A stretch of DNA of 64,000 nt from Oceanicoccus sagamiensis (GTDB taxonomy: Bacteria > Pseudomonadota > Gammaproteobacteria > Pseudomonadales > Dasaniaceae): positions 2,604,001 through 2,668,000 of the forward strand of contig NZ_CP019343.1 in the NCBI RefSeq assembly GCF_002117105.1, in the 5' to 3' direction. Made by a program: the position numbers and the translations under genes. The notes beneath the pieces are model-generated. The model worked only from the letters and a program-made list of their open reading frames with translations, made no database searches and was not told the origin of the DNA. Shown piece after piece: positions 19,294-28,520 of the stretch. Position 1 is the stretch's first letter. Each line of letters opens with the position of its first letter.

Positions 19294-19554
19294 ATGGACC
19301 AACAGCAACTACGTGAGTACTTAGACCAACTCAATCAAGCCATCGAGGGCCTGCACGCACCCGAGGCAGATAAGGATAAGCTGAGTGACTTGATTGTCGA
19401 TATCGAGCAACAGCTGACAGAACCATTATTGACCGAGCCCCATAGCCTGGTTGAGCAGGTCGATGAAATGGTGTCTGGGTTTGAGCGTGACCACCCAACG
19501 GTGGCAGGTATCCTGAATAATATTATGGTGACCCTGACCAGTATGGGGGTGTGA
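19294..19554 (+). CDS. DUF4404 family protein
   Basis: This is an 86-residue acidic helical protein starting MDQQQLREYLDQLNQAI and ending GILNNIMVTLTSMGV, which I recognise as DUF4404. Function is unknown. The ATG at 19294 is preferred because GAGGAGA lies at good spacing, although the frame is open to 19276. It is monocistronic between a terminator and a 286-nt intergenic stretch. Confidence 0.75.
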   Translation: MDQQQLREYLDQLNQAIEGLHAPEADKDKLSDLIVDIEQQLTEPLLTEPHSLVEQVDEMVSGFERDHPTVAGILNNIMVTLTSMGV

Positions 19555-19840
19555 TCCCGGCCTGACTTTAGTGGCCCGGCTGTTGATTTTGGGCTTAGAT
19601 AAAAACAGTCTAAATAGGTGGAATAATCACAATTCCGCTAATAAGTGTGAATAGTTAACAATTTCAGGCACTTAGGAAATTAGCGCCTACTTCTGGCTTG
19701 AGTGCCATTTATCTGTCGCTTAAAAAGTGTTAACTCCATGTTTGTTATAGTTTTTTTCTGCAATATACTTATCCCAACGACAAAATTTAACGGACTTTTA
19801 CGTCAATTAATTAACGGATAGCGGTAAAGAGGAATAGGTA

Positions 19841-20404
19841 ATGACGACTGAGCAAGCCAACAATGATCTGATTTGGGATATGGACGAGTTCCAGCACCGT
19901 CAGCTCGCCACTGAATTTGTAAAGCGCTTTGAGAATAAACTCTGTGTTTATTCCGGCTCGGTTGAGCAGCTCTACAGTAACTACAATATCTTCTTCCCTG
20001 AAGATGAAGGCCGCAAGATGGTGATCTTGCCTGACCCTTACGCCTATCACGATACTTTCCAGAGTGTGCCTGAAGACGCGATTCAAATGACCGGTTTAAC
20101 CATTGTGCCCGGTGAGTTGATTGGCAAGCAGGGTTTGCACCTGACGATTCCTTTTAAGAGTGACGGCAAGAAGAAGTACCGCGTTGTACCCTTGCAAGCA
20201 GGCTTAAGGGCAATTAATAAGCGTCGCCCAGCGGATAAGCCATTTTTACCGATTCTGATGAAAGGCGACCTGCGGGAAATTGAAAACAAAGTACCCGCGT
20301 TGCATTTGCACAGTATTCGTTTAGATAAGTTGGGTAGCCGATCAGCGCTTGAGCGCAGCGGGATTCAGCAAGTAATCTCGCAGAAGTTGCCTGCCATTCA
20401 ATAG
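19841..20404 (+). CDS. conserved hypothetical protein
   Basis: This is a 187-residue soluble protein with a good GAGGAAT ribosome site. It has no signal peptide or membrane helix. Recognisable features are WDMDEFQHRQLATEFVKRF near the start, a Pro/Asp-rich centre (FFPEDEGRKMVILPDPYAY) and a basic segment GKKKYRVVPLQAGLRAINKR. I do not recognise a family. A bidirectional terminator separates it from the convergent TonB-type gene. Confidence 0.6.
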   Translation: MTTEQANNDLIWDMDEFQHRQLATEFVKRFENKLCVYSGSVEQLYSNYNIFFPEDEGRKMVILPDPYAYHDTFQSVPEDAIQMTGLTIVPGELIGKQGLHLTIPFKSDGKKKYRVVPLQAGLRAINKRRPADKPFLPILMKGDLREIENKVPALHLHSIRLDKLGSRSALERSGIQQVISQKLPAIQ

Positions 20405-20421
20405 TTGGTTTTTTACCGGCC

Positions 20422-20453
20422 AAAAAAAAGAGCTCTGATGAGCTCTTTTTTTT
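20422..20453. terminator. bidirectional intrinsic terminator
   Basis: A8 GAGCTC, loop TGAT, GAGCTC T8: a perfect 14-bp stem with A/T tracts on both sides, between two convergent genes. Confidence 0.9.
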
Positions 20454-20468
20454 GGCTTTGAAAATGGT

Positions 20469-21806
20469 TTACAGCTTAAAGTTGAAGGGCATGCTGACTT
20501 CAATAACATCGCCTTTAAGACCCTTGGGCACCTCGGGGTAGGGGGCGGTTTTCTTCACAGCCTTACGGGCGGCGTTATTTAACAGTTTATGCTTGGACTT
20601 GGTAGTTTCCGTCAGGTCTACCAGCTTGCCATCACGTCTTACCGTGATCTTCACTACTACCAGGCCTTCCTGTTTAAAGTCCATAGCTCGCTTGGGGTAC
20701 TGGGTATTAAGATAGGTTAGCTTTAGCACCGTGGAGCGATACTCCTTCATCAACTTGGCTTGCTCAGCGTCTTCGGCAGAGGGCTCGGCTTTGGCGGGAG
20801 CAGGTTTGGCGGCGGCCACTTTCTCTTCAGCTTTGGCTGGCTTGGGTTGAGGCTTGGGTTCTGGCTTAGGCTCAGCTTTGGGCTCTGCTGCTTTCGGCGC
20901 TGGTGCCGGTGACGCTGAGCTATCCAGTGTCGGTTTGGCTAATTCTATATTGGTTGCTGGTGCGGCGACCTTGGGCTGTGCAATAGCAACCGGGGCCGCA
21001 ATGGCAACAGCAACCGGGGCGGCTTTAGAGCTGCGCTTGGCGGTTACTGCGGTATCTGAGCTCGGTGGTGCGACTGATGCGGATTGGGTTGCCGGCTTGC
21101 TGGCAGCGGCTTTAGAGCTGCTCTTGGAAGACTTAAACCAGGCTGCCACCTTTTTCTCTCTGGCCTGATCGGTGCTTTGGTTTTCATAGCGAGTCAGTAA
21201 CTCGGTACCCTCAGCATCGGTTGGCAGGGTAAGAATATCGTTTTTAAAATCAGAGGATGGTGGGCGTTGGCCTATCCAAGTATTGAGCAGAATATCGAAA
21301 AAGGCATTGTTGCGTTCGCTAAAGGCTTTGCTGCCATTAAGGTAAACCGTTGTACCTCGCTCAGGGTCCAGATCGATGGTGATTCTATCGCCGGCTATCA
21401 GATCGTCTTTGGGCATATCAATAAAGGCGAGGATTTGGTCGGCAAACTCGTCCAGTGATTCCTGATCGTTATTGATCAGGATTAACTGGTTCCACTGTTG
21501 GGCAAAGCGGCGGGGTGACCATTTGTCGATGGTAATACGCATTTCCATGCGCTTCCTACCGGAGAAGTTAAAGGTTGAGCTGGAATCCTGGCTGAGACTT
21601 TCAAGGTAAAGGCCACCGATATAGTATTCTTTACGCAGTTGCACATAGGCGGCTAGACCATTCAGCGGCAGTTCATCAAAGCTGTCATCCTGAGCCTGCA
21701 CCGCGGCGGGCGAAAAAGCACAAGCCGCTAACGCCGCTATCAAGGCGAGGGCTTTGTAGGTCTGGCTTAGGCGGTCGGTTAGTAAATGTACAAATAATTT
21801 TGTCAT
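20469..21806 (-). CDS. chalcone-isomerase-like domain fused to TonB C-terminal domain
   Basis: About 445 residues from the ATG at 21806; a GTG at 21842 is also open but less convincing. A signal peptide (ALIAALAACAFSPAAVQA) precedes a chalcone-isomerase-like domain (about 40-200; AYVQLRKEYYIGGLYLE, MEMRITIDKWSPRRFAQQW, YLNGSKAFSERNNAFFDILL). A Pro/Ala/Lys/Glu-rich linker (about 225-350, PEPKPQPKPAKAE) leads to a TonB C-terminal domain (QYPKRAMDFKQEGLVVVKIT to the end). TonB-like domains contact outer-membrane receptors. This protein lacks the usual membrane anchor apart from the signal sequence and has no ExbB/ExbD neighbours. Confidence 0.8.
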   Translation of the reverse strand: MTKLFVHLLTDRLSQTYKALALIAALAACAFSPAAVQAQDDSFDELPLNGLAAYVQLRKEYYIGGLYLESLSQDSSSTFNFSGRKRMEMRITIDKWSPRRFAQQWNQLILINNDQESLDEFADQILAFIDMPKDDLIAGDRITIDLDPERGTTVYLNGSKAFSERNNAFFDILLNTWIGQRPPSSDFKNDILTLPTDAEGTELLTRYENQSTDQAREKKVAAWFKSSKSSSKAAASKPATQSASVAPPSSDTAVTAKRSSKAAPVAVAIAAPVAIAQPKVAAPATNIELAKPTLDSSASPAPAPKAAEPKAEPKPEPKPQPKPAKAEEKVAAAKPAPAKAEPSAEDAEQAKLMKEYRSTVLKLTYLNTQYPKRAMDFKQEGLVVVKITVRRDGKLVDLTETTKSKHKLLNNAARKAVKKTAPYPEVPKGLKGDVIEVSMPFNFKL

Positions 21807-22155
21807 GGTATTGGCTAAATTCTTAGGTGATTCAGTTATCACCTTGTTATTGTCTATTAAATTTATTAAAGCTAATTCGAACAGAAAATAGAATGTGATA
21901 ACCCATTTACTCGGCTATTTCCTTTATAACTGCAAGCAAGTGACCCCACAGCAGTTTTATTCCATTTAAGTATCTTTTCAATGTAGTTCAGGATTGCTGA
22001 AAGTAAAGCCTTGTCTTTTGTAAGGTATCGGCCTTATTTGTATTAATCTTAGTCACTTAGGGGAATAATATCGGGCCTGATTAACACTTCTGATAATCCA
22101 TATCGCATTTTTCTGTAAAAAAGCTATACCTAAGTTTCTGGCATCGCTTTTATAG

Positions 22156-22213
22156 GCGCCTGCCAAGGCCATACCGGCAGAAGTACGGGTAGTCGCCCGA
22201 GTAAAGCACAGGC
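22156..22213 (+). promoter_or_regulatory. structured leader upstream of cyclic-nucleotide-binding gene
   Basis: In the 419-nt gap after the TonB-like gene, the last 60 nt can fold: CTGCC (22160-22164)/GGCAG (22176-22180), CGGG (22186-22189)/CCCG (22196-22199), and alternatively GCCTG (22158-22162)/CAGGC (22209-22213). The two options share bases, which suits a switch, but this may be chance. It ends just before the start codon, where no ribosome site is visible. The rest of the gap is A/T-rich with no feature I can name. Confidence 0.3.
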
Positions 22214-22225
22214 AAACCATAGCGA

Positions 22226-22888
22226 ATGAAAATAAAAGATCTATCCGCCTATCAGCACGATGAAATCAGCGCGCTGTTAGGAAACATTCCTTTCTTTAAG
22301 GAGTTACAAACTCAAGGCCAGGAGCAGTTGGCGGTCCTTATGCGGCACTCCTGTCTGGTGGAGCTGGAGCCCGGTGAAACCATTATGCGCCGTGGTGACC
22401 GCGGCTCATGGCTGTACTTCCTGATTAAAGGCCAGCTCTCGGTGTATTTGGATGAGGCTGAACCTCTGAATACTATTACCCCCGGCGAACTGTTTGGTGA
22501 TTTGGCCCTGTTGTGCAATCACGAGCGCAAAGCGACCGTTGCCGCCCAACCGGGCAGCAAACAATGCCTGCTCTTTGCCACTGACTTTAAGCCCTTTGGT
22601 GATTTGACCAACTATGGTGTCATCGACCTTCATACCAAGCTCGCTTTCTACCGAACTATGGTGCATAGCATCCGCTGGCGCTTGGAAGTCAACCGTATGG
22701 AACACCCCAAGCACCCGCTCGCCGCCGAATTGCGGCAGGTGCCCACCTACTCCGGTGAAAAAGGGGTTGAGGCGGAGTTGCAGTCCCTATTTAGCCAGGC
22801 CCAGTTTCTGGCCTCAGTGCTGGACAGTTGGAACAGTGAGGGGGTGGCGCTAGAGGATGTGATGGTTGCCAGTGCCGCCAATCGTTAA
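22226..22888 (+). CDS. cyclic-nucleotide-binding domain protein
   Basis: The 220-residue protein has one cNMP-binding domain (about 18-135): GNIPFFKELQ, LEPGETIMRRGDRGSWLYFL, LIKGQLSVYLD and ITPGELFGDLALL, which has the phosphate-cassette shape. There is no C-terminal helix-turn-helix, so it is not a Crp-type regulator. The C-terminal 80 residues are helical and unassigned. Three signalling genes in a row (this, CheY-like, CheC-like) suggest a shared regulatory setting. Confidence 0.8.
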   Translation: MKIKDLSAYQHDEISALLGNIPFFKELQTQGQEQLAVLMRHSCLVELEPGETIMRRGDRGSWLYFLIKGQLSVYLDEAEPLNTITPGELFGDLALLCNHERKATVAAQPGSKQCLLFATDFKPFGDLTNYGVIDLHTKLAFYRTMVHSIRWRLEVNRMEHPKHPLAAELRQVPTYSGEKGVEAELQSLFSQAQFLASVLDSWNSEGVALEDVMVASAANR

Positions 22889-23017
22889 ATCGTGGCTAAA
22901 GGTATATTTTTGTTGGTTAAATTCGCGATTCTGGCTAGGTAAATCCCAACACCCGACTATACTAAATGGCTAGGAAACAGCTTAACTTTATTGAGTAAGA
23001 GAGGATTGAGGGCGTTC

Positions 23018-23383
23018 ATGGGCATACCGCTATTGATATGTGATGACTCTAATATGGCTCGCAAGCAGGTGGCGCGTTCTTTGCCACCTGAGTGGGAGGT
23101 AGATATTACCTTTGCTACCAATGGTGTAGAGGGTGTAGAGGCTATTCGGGAAGGCAAGGGAGAGATGGTCTTCCTGGATTTAACCATGCCGGAATTAGAT
23201 GGCTATGGTGTATTGGAGACGATCAAGGCTGAAGGGCTAAAGTGTATGGTTATCGTTATTTCTGCCGATATCCAGCCAGAAGCTCGCGACCGTGTCACCA
23301 AGCTCGGTGCTTTGGAGTTTATCCGCAAGCCTATCAACAGTGAAAAATTATTAACCGTTCTACAACAGTATGGTTTGTTTTGA
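23018..23383 (+). CDS. CheY-like single-domain response regulator
   Basis: This is a 121-residue stand-alone receiver. It has the acidic pair in LLICDDSNMARK, phosphoacceptor Asp in MVFLDLTMPELDG, Ser/Thr in MVIVISADIQ and Lys in EFIRKPI. The ATG at 23018 gives the canonical receiver start and has a GAGG-type site. Its TGA overlaps the ATG of the CheC-like gene by 1 nt, so the two are coupled. CheC/CheX proteins dephosphorylate CheY-P, so the pair probably forms a self-contained phosphorylation switch. Confidence 0.9.
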   Translation: MGIPLLICDDSNMARKQVARSLPPEWEVDITFATNGVEGVEAIREGKGEMVFLDLTMPELDGYGVLETIKAEGLKCMVIVISADIQPEARDRVTKLGALEFIRKPINSEKLLTVLQQYGLF

Positions 23384-24000
23384 TGTCAGCGCTCTCTAAC
23401 GACAGCTTTCAGTATTCGGAAGACCAGCGCGATTGCCTGCAAGAGATTTGCAATGTAGCCGTAGGTCAGGTGGGCGATACTCTGGCCCGTAAGTTGGGCG
23501 TCTTTGTTACGTTGCCAATACCGGTGATTAATATTATCAAAGCCGACCAGCTTTCCCAGTCGTTAAATAGCTTTAGCTCTTCCTCAGGTATTTATGCTGC
23601 CAGCCAACTATTTGCCTCCCAGCAGGATGGCAGTGAACTGTCCGGCCTGGCACTGGTGATGTTATCGGAAGATAGTTTGGATGATTTGAAAGAGTTGATG
23701 CCGGAATTGGCGAACTCTGATGATCTTATCACTGAAACCTGCCGCAATATGGCGCAGACCTGTTTGGATGCTTTATCTGAGCAATGGGGGCTGGGTTTCC
23801 AGTCTGAGGCACCCAAACTGGTTGGCCATGAATCGCTGAATGTAGTGTGTGAGTCGCTGGTATCCAGTTGGAAAAATATTCTGGTAGTAGAAATTAATTA
23901 TCACCTTGAGGGCCGTGCCTTTAATGGTGATTTATTATTACTCTTTCCTGATCAGGCGATTTCCGCCATGGCCGAACGTCTCGACGAACTACTGGCGTAG
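23383..24000 (+). CDS. CheC-like phosphatase
   Basis: The 205-residue protein has the CheC/CheX active-site helix QEICNVAVGQVGDTLARKL (Glu and Asn of the E-x3-N motif) and a second related helix, ETCRNMAQTCLDAL. It is expected to dephosphorylate the receiver encoded immediately upstream. Its TAG stop codon is the TAG of the REP foot GTAG, as is the stop of the convergent cobQ. Confidence 0.85.
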   Translation: MSALSNDSFQYSEDQRDCLQEICNVAVGQVGDTLARKLGVFVTLPIPVINIIKADQLSQSLNSFSSSSGIYAASQLFASQQDGSELSGLALVMLSEDSLDDLKELMPELANSDDLITETCRNMAQTCLDALSEQWGLGFQSEAPKLVGHESLNVVCESLVSSWKNILVVEINYHLEGRAFNGDLLLLFPDQAISAMAERLDELLA

Positions 24001-24062
24001 GGTGGATTGCAATCCACCTTTCTCTCCCTGTGTAGCAAAAGGTGGATTTTAATCCACCCTAC
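23997..24062. repeat. paired REP element (BIME), convergent genes
   Basis: GTAG plus GGTGGATTGCAATCCACC (23997-24018) and its inverted partner GGTGGATTTTAATCCACC plus CTAC (24041-24062) are separated by 22 nt. The GTAG foot next to a palindrome is the signature of REP sequences recognised by RAYT transposases. Both flanking genes use the REP TAG as their stop codon. Confidence 0.9.
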
Positions 24063-25513
24063 GAGTATTGGTTGCCAAAAGTCTTATCCAAATCCATATG
24101 TTCTTCAATCGTATCGGCCAGTCGGTTAATTTCCTGTTCCTGCAACGCTTTATAATCAAAGGCTTCTACCTTATCCAAGCCTGCCCAGACCAATAAGGCA
24201 TTGCGGGCTTCGCTATGGTCGAATAGGCCATGCAGATAAGTACCAATAATTGCCTGGTCTTCCGATATAGCGCCTTCGTTAGTGTTGTTAATCGTGGCGA
24301 AGGGTGCGTTTAAAGCGGGGCCCGTGCTAACACCGGCATGGATTTCATAGGCATCGACGGCGGAGTGATTAAGTACTAACTCACCACTCACCTGACGTAA
24401 TTGCTTGTTGGCTTCCAGCATCGTCGTAAAGTCCAGCAAACCCAGTGCGTCGCTGCTGCCAGCTTCGCTTTCAATACCCAGCGGATCACTAATCTGTGTG
24501 CCCAGCATTTGGAAGCCGCCGCAAATGCCCAGTAATTTTCCGCCATAACGTAAATGCTTAGTGATGCTGATATCCCAGCCCTGATCTTTTAGCCATTGCA
24601 GATCTGCACGCACGCTTTTAGTACCGGGGATAATAATTAAATCGCTGGGAGGAATGGTTTGATTCGGTCCTATATATTGCAAATTTACCTGGGGGTGCAA
24701 CCTTAATGCATCAAAGTCCGTATGGTTGCTAATCCGCGATAGCACCAGCACTGCAATATATAGCGGTTTTTCGTCAGTAAGTTGTTGCGATTGTTCAATC
24801 GCATCTTCGGCTTCGAGATGAAAACCTTGCAGATAGGGCAGAGTGGCTAGTACCGGTTTGTTGGTATAGGTTTCCAGCCAATCGATACCGGGTTGTAACA
24901 AAGCCATGTCGCCGCGAAAGCGATTAATTACAAAACCAATCACCCGCTGCTGCTCAGATTCGGACAGTAACGCCAGCGTACCTACTAAATGTGCAAACAC
25001 ACCACCGCGATCAATATCCGCCACAATAATTACTGGGCAGTCTACCGCTTCGGCAAAGCCCATATTGGCAATATCCCGGTCGCGCAAATTAATTTCAGCG
25101 GGGCTGCCTGCACCTTCAACAATAATGGCATCGTATTGATCGCATAAGCGCTGGTGGGAGTCCAGTACCGCGGACATCGCAGTCGTTTTATAATGATGAT
25201 AGGCCGTCGCTTCCATATCGGTAACAGCTTTACCGTGGATAATCACCTGCGCCCCAGTGTCACTGTTAGGTTTCAGTAATACCGGATTAAAATCAGTATG
25301 GGCTGGAATATTACAAGCTTGAGCCTGCACCGCTTGCGCTCTGCCAATTTCACCACCGTCTTCAGTGACGGCGCTGTTTAGGGCCATATTTTGCGGTTTA
25401 AACGGCGCAACCTTGACGCCCCTTCTTGCCAGTACTCGACATAGTCCGGCAACCAGTACACTTTTGCCTGCGTCACTGGTAGTGCCTTGTACCATTAATG
25501 TTTTATTGGGCAT
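24059..25513 (-). CDS. cobQ: cobyric acid synthase CobQ
   Basis: This 484-residue enzyme amidates adenosylcobyrinic a,c-diamide to cobyric acid using glutamine and ATP. It has a P-loop-like N-terminal synthetase ([25 protein letters not shown]) and a C-terminal glutamine amidotransferase with nucleophile [14 protein letters not shown] and a late His in [12 protein letters not shown]. Its start overlaps the preceding panE-like gene by 11 nt. It is the only corrin-ring-stage enzyme in the window. Confidence 0.96.
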   Translation of the reverse strand: MPNKTLMVQGTTSDAGKSVLVAGLCRVLARRGVKVAPFKPQNMALNSAVTEDGGEIGRAQAVQAQACNIPAHTDFNPVLLKPNSDTGAQVIIHGKAVTDMEATAYHHYKTTAMSAVLDSHQRLCDQYDAIIVEGAGSPAEINLRDRDIANMGFAEAVDCPVIIVADIDRGGVFAHLVGTLALLSESEQQRVIGFVINRFRGDMALLQPGIDWLETYTNKPVLATLPYLQGFHLEAEDAIEQSQQLTDEKPLYIAVLVLSRISNHTDFDALRLHPQVNLQYIGPNQTIPPSDLIIIPGTKSVRADLQWLKDQGWDISITKHLRYGGKLLGICGGFQMLGTQISDPLGIESEAGSSDALGLLDFTTMLEANKQLRQVSGELVLNHSAVDAYEIHAGVSTGPALNAPFATINNTNEGAISEDQAIIGTYLHGLFDHSEARNALLVWAGLDKVEAFDYKALQEQEINRLADTIEEHMDLDKTFGNQYS

Positions 25514-26420
25514 AGGATTGTTCGATCTGTTTAATAGCGGCCAGTACCCGTTGATTTTCAGGGCAGTTGATATTCAATCGCTGGGCTTCGCTACATAAGT
25601 AACCATTAATAAAATCAATTTCAGTGCTTTGTTGCTGTTGGCAATCTTGATACATCGAAGAGTAGTTATCGGCAGTTATAGTTAAGGTGTGAAGCGTTTG
25701 ATCAAAAATACTCTGATGCACGCTTAAGCCTAAGGCATGCATTACTGCAGTAATTTCATTACACAGCAATTTAATACGGCTTAAGGCCTCTTCGTTTTCT
25801 AACAATTCACCATTGCGGCATTGATAAATCGCGGTTAAGCCATTAATGGCGCAGTTGATAGCTAGTTTTTGCCACTGCTTGTTATCAATATCGTCGCAGA
25901 ACTTGATAGCCAAATGATTTTTTGGCAAGCAGTCAATAATAGACTTGTCACCAAGCAGTGTTTCACCAGTGCCAGCATGAACCACAGATAGTTCATCGGT
26001 TCGATAAGCGCCATCGGTGGTAATACCCGTAATTAGTTGTTGTGTAGGCAGCAAGTTTGCAATGTGTTTGCCAGCCATACCGTTTTGTAGAATAAATAAT
26101 ATTGCATCATTATCGATATGGGGTTTGATATCGGATAGAGCGCTTATAGTTTGCTGGGCTTTTGTTGTTACCAGCAAGTGTTTTATAGTCAGTGTTGATG
26201 GTTTAAGTTCGCCAAGGGTTATTTGTTTAATGGTTATGCTTTGTGAATGATTGGCTTTAGTCAAATTAATAGCGTTACCGTTGCGTTTATTACGGGTGAT
26301 TAATACCACTGGCAACCCGGCCAGTGTTAAATAACTGGCCCATAAGCAACCCATAGCTCCCGCCCCAAGAATATACCAGGGGTTGTCAGTAGTGATTTTT
26401 GCTATTTCTGTTGCGGGCAT
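25503..26420 (-). CDS. 2-dehydropantoate 2-reductase family protein (PanE-like)
   Basis: This protein is 305 residues from the ATG at 26420, preferred over the ATG at 26504 because AGGAAA sits 5 nt upstream and the length then fits the family. The Rossmann motif [17 protein letters not shown] is followed by [10 protein letters not shown] and the C-terminal ketopantoate-reductase domain ([22 protein letters not shown]). The family reduces ketopantoate to pantoate for coenzyme A. Its place in a cobalamin operon is unexpected, and it could act on another keto acid. Confidence 0.8.
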   Translation of the reverse strand: MPATEIAKITTDNPWYILGAGAMGCLWASYLTLAGLPVVLITRNKRNGNAINLTKANHSQSITIKQITLGELKPSTLTIKHLLVTTKAQQTISALSDIKPHIDNDAILFILQNGMAGKHIANLLPTQQLITGITTDGAYRTDELSVVHAGTGETLLGDKSIIDCLPKNHLAIKFCDDIDNKQWQKLAINCAINGLTAIYQCRNGELLENEEALSRIKLLCNEITAVMHALGLSVHQSIFDQTLHTLTITADNYSSMYQDCQQQQSTEIDFINGYLCSEAQRLNINCPENQRVLAAIKQIEQSYAQ

Positions 26421-26523
26421 ATTTTCCTGGTAATTACCGTCGGTGGCTACTTTCAGATAAGGTCCTATGGTAGCATCTTCATCCTTATTTTTGTGTTTAA
26501 TCATACTTAATCAGTTGGCTTAA

Positions 26524-27429
26524 ATGATGATCTTTACGATTGTAATGGCTATTGCAGTCGATTATTTATTGGGCGAGCCGAAACGCTTTCATCCCCTGGT
26601 GGTTTTTGGCGCGCTTGCCGACAGATTGGAAAAAATACTCTGGCAAGATAATCGGCTTAGCGGGATTATGGCTTTGCTGATTATTCTCACCGCCACTGTT
26701 GTACTTGCCTTTATTCTTAGCACTATGGCGGCAGCTAATGCGATCATGGCTTGGTTGATTCCCGTATTGGTGGTGTATATCACGATTGCGCCAAGAAGCT
26801 TAACCGAGCATGCCATGGCAGTAAGTGCCCCTCTGTGCGCTGCTGATATTGAACAAGCCCGTTATACCTTATCCATGATGGTTAGCCGGGATACCGATGA
26901 ACTGGATGAGCGGGCTATTGCTTCTGCCACTTGCGAGTCTGTTTTGGAAAACGGCAGTGACGGTATTTTTGCCGCGATCTTTTGGTTCTGCCTGTTTGGG
27001 CTTTACGGTGTGTTGATCTATCGGGTGGTCAATACGCTGGATGCTATGTGGGGTTATAAAAATAAACGTTATCGTTATTTTGGTTGGGCTGCGGCAAAGC
27101 TGGATGATGGGCTTAACTATTTACCGGCACGATTAGTCGCCTTAAGTTATTCACTGGTGGGGAATTTTAGTCAGGGTATACAGTGTTGGTTTGAGCAGGG
27201 CAGATATTGGAAAAGCCCAAACGCCGGGCCTGTTATGGCAGCAGGCGCTGGTAGCCTTAATATTATTTTAGGTGGCGAGGCGGTTTATGGTGGCCAGTTA
27301 CAGTCACGGCCAGCTTTGGGTTGTGGTAATACCGTTGAGGCAGAAGATATTGCCAAAGCTTTGGATTTACTGAAGCGTAGCTTGATATTATGGGTGCTTG
27401 TTATTGCTATTCTGGACTGGATATTTTAA
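26524..27429 (+). CDS. cobD: adenosylcobinamide-phosphate synthase CobD/CbiB
   Basis: This 301-residue membrane protein joins the aminopropanol arm to adenosylcobyric acid. It has several membrane helices (MALLIILTATVVLAFILSTM and similar) and family motifs DYLLGEPKRFHPLVVFG, SRDTDELDERAIASATCESV and ENGSDGIFAAIFWF. It is divergent from the panE-like gene across about 100 nt. Its TAA overlaps the ATG of the next gene by 1 nt. Confidence 0.93.
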   Translation: MMIFTIVMAIAVDYLLGEPKRFHPLVVFGALADRLEKILWQDNRLSGIMALLIILTATVVLAFILSTMAAANAIMAWLIPVLVVYITIAPRSLTEHAMAVSAPLCAADIEQARYTLSMMVSRDTDELDERAIASATCESVLENGSDGIFAAIFWFCLFGLYGVLIYRVVNTLDAMWGYKNKRYRYFGWAAAKLDDGLNYLPARLVALSYSLVGNFSQGIQCWFEQGRYWKSPNAGPVMAAGAGSLNIILGGEAVYGGQLQSRPALGCGNTVEAEDIAKALDLLKRSLILWVLVIAILDWIF

Positions 27430-28520
27430 TGAGTGATGCAAAAACCAACCCTGCTCATGGTGGCGATATACAATCGGCCAGTCAGCGCTTTGGTATTGTG
27501 CCAGAACAATGGCTCGATTGTTCAACCGGCATTAATCCTGATGCCTATCCTATTCCTGATATTCCAGAAAAATACTTTTATCAATTACCTACTCACCCTC
27601 TAGAGATATTGATATCGGCTGCAAAAAAATACTATCAGGTTGGCCATTTATTACTGGCTGCTGGTAGCCAGCCTTTAATTGAGGCTATACCGGCTATGCG
27701 TCAACCATGTCGGGTTGCTATTCCTGATGTGGGTTACCAGGAGCATATTTACCATTGGCAGCGCTGTGGTCATCAGGTAATCCAGTATTCCGGCTTTGAT
27801 ACGCAGACATTAAATAGATTAATCATAGAGGGTGATGTGGATTGCGCTGTTGTGATAAATCCCAATAACCCAACAGGCAAGGTTCAAAGCATTGCATCTT
27901 TAAAAAAATGGCAAAAAAAGCTAAGTGTTAAGGGGGGCTGGTTAATTATTGATGAGGCCTTTATTGATACCTTTAATGATGCTTTTCAAAATGAAGAGGC
28001 CAATAAAAGTTTTGCTCCCTATAGTGAGCTTCCGGGGGTGGTGGTACTGCGGTCTGTCGGTAAGTTTTTTGGCCTGGCTGGTATCCGTATAGGTTTCGCC
28101 CTTGCCGAAAAAACCTTTCTTGAGCAGTTATCGGCGCGGATGGTGTTATGGTCGGTGTCGGGTGTTTCGCAGTATGTGGCAGCCTGTGCATTGGCTGATA
28201 GGTCTTGGCAGCAGCTGGCCAGGCTACGGTTGCTTAACCATAGCCAATGGATGTTGTCATTATTAGACTCGGTATTCCCACAGCAAAAAATTTACAGTAC
28301 GGCCTTATTTGTATCGGTGAAAGTCGATAAGACGATGGCAGCAGCGATTGCCGAGGCATTGGCTAAAGGGGGTATCTTGATCCGCCAGTGGCCTTTGCCC
28401 GATGGGGAGAATACCTTATTACGATTTGGTTTATTGTCAGCAAAGGACGATCGGGATCGTTTGGCTATCTTACTTAGACAGGCGGTTAATGCGGAATACG
28501 ACCTGTTGGTATCACCGTAA
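27429..28520 (+). CDS. threonine-phosphate decarboxylase, CobC/CobD-type PLP enzyme
   Basis: This fold-type I aminotransferase relative of 363 residues makes (R)-1-amino-2-propanol phosphate for the nucleotide-loop arm. Motifs: LDCSTGINPDAYP, VVINPNNPTGKVQ, GGWLIIDEAFID and the PLP-lysine region LRSVGKFFGLAGIRIGFAL. The start forms TAATG with the stop of cobD, so the genes are coupled. Naming differs between organisms (cobC in Pseudomonas, cobD in Salmonella), so I leave the symbol blank. The 3' end overlaps the convergent btuD by 35 nt. Confidence 0.92.
   Translation: MSDAKTNPAHGGDIQSASQRFGIVPEQWLDCSTGINPDAYPIPDIPEKYFYQLPTHPLEILISAAKKYYQVGHLLLAAGSQPLIEAIPAMRQPCRVAIPDVGYQEHIYHWQRCGHQVIQYSGFDTQTLNRLIIEGDVDCAVVINPNNPTGKVQSIASLKKWQKKLSVKGGWLIIDEAFIDTFNDAFQNEEANKSFAPYSELPGVVVLRSVGKFFGLAGIRIGFALAEKTFLEQLSARMVLWSVSGVSQYVAACALADRSWQQLARLRLLNHSQWMLSLLDSVFPQQKIYSTALFVSVKVDKTMAAAIAEALAKGGILIRQWPLPDGENTLLRFGLLSAKDDRDRLAILLRQAVNAEYDLLVSP

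Noticed and set aside
20854-21168. 104-codon plus-strand frame over the TonB-like linker
   Set aside because: It is an antisense shadow of the Pro/Ala/Lys-rich linker of the minus-strand gene and has no ribosome site.
22196-22240. c-di-GMP-I (GEMM) riboswitch
   Set aside because: Only a GCACAGGCAAACCAT-like stretch is present. The GGGACGCAAAGC core and second stem are missing, and the coding region starts at once.
26421-26504. N-terminal extension of the PanE-like protein
   Set aside because: The 28 extra codons have no family counterpart, and the internal ATG has a better ribosome site. The stretch is more likely the divergent promoter region.
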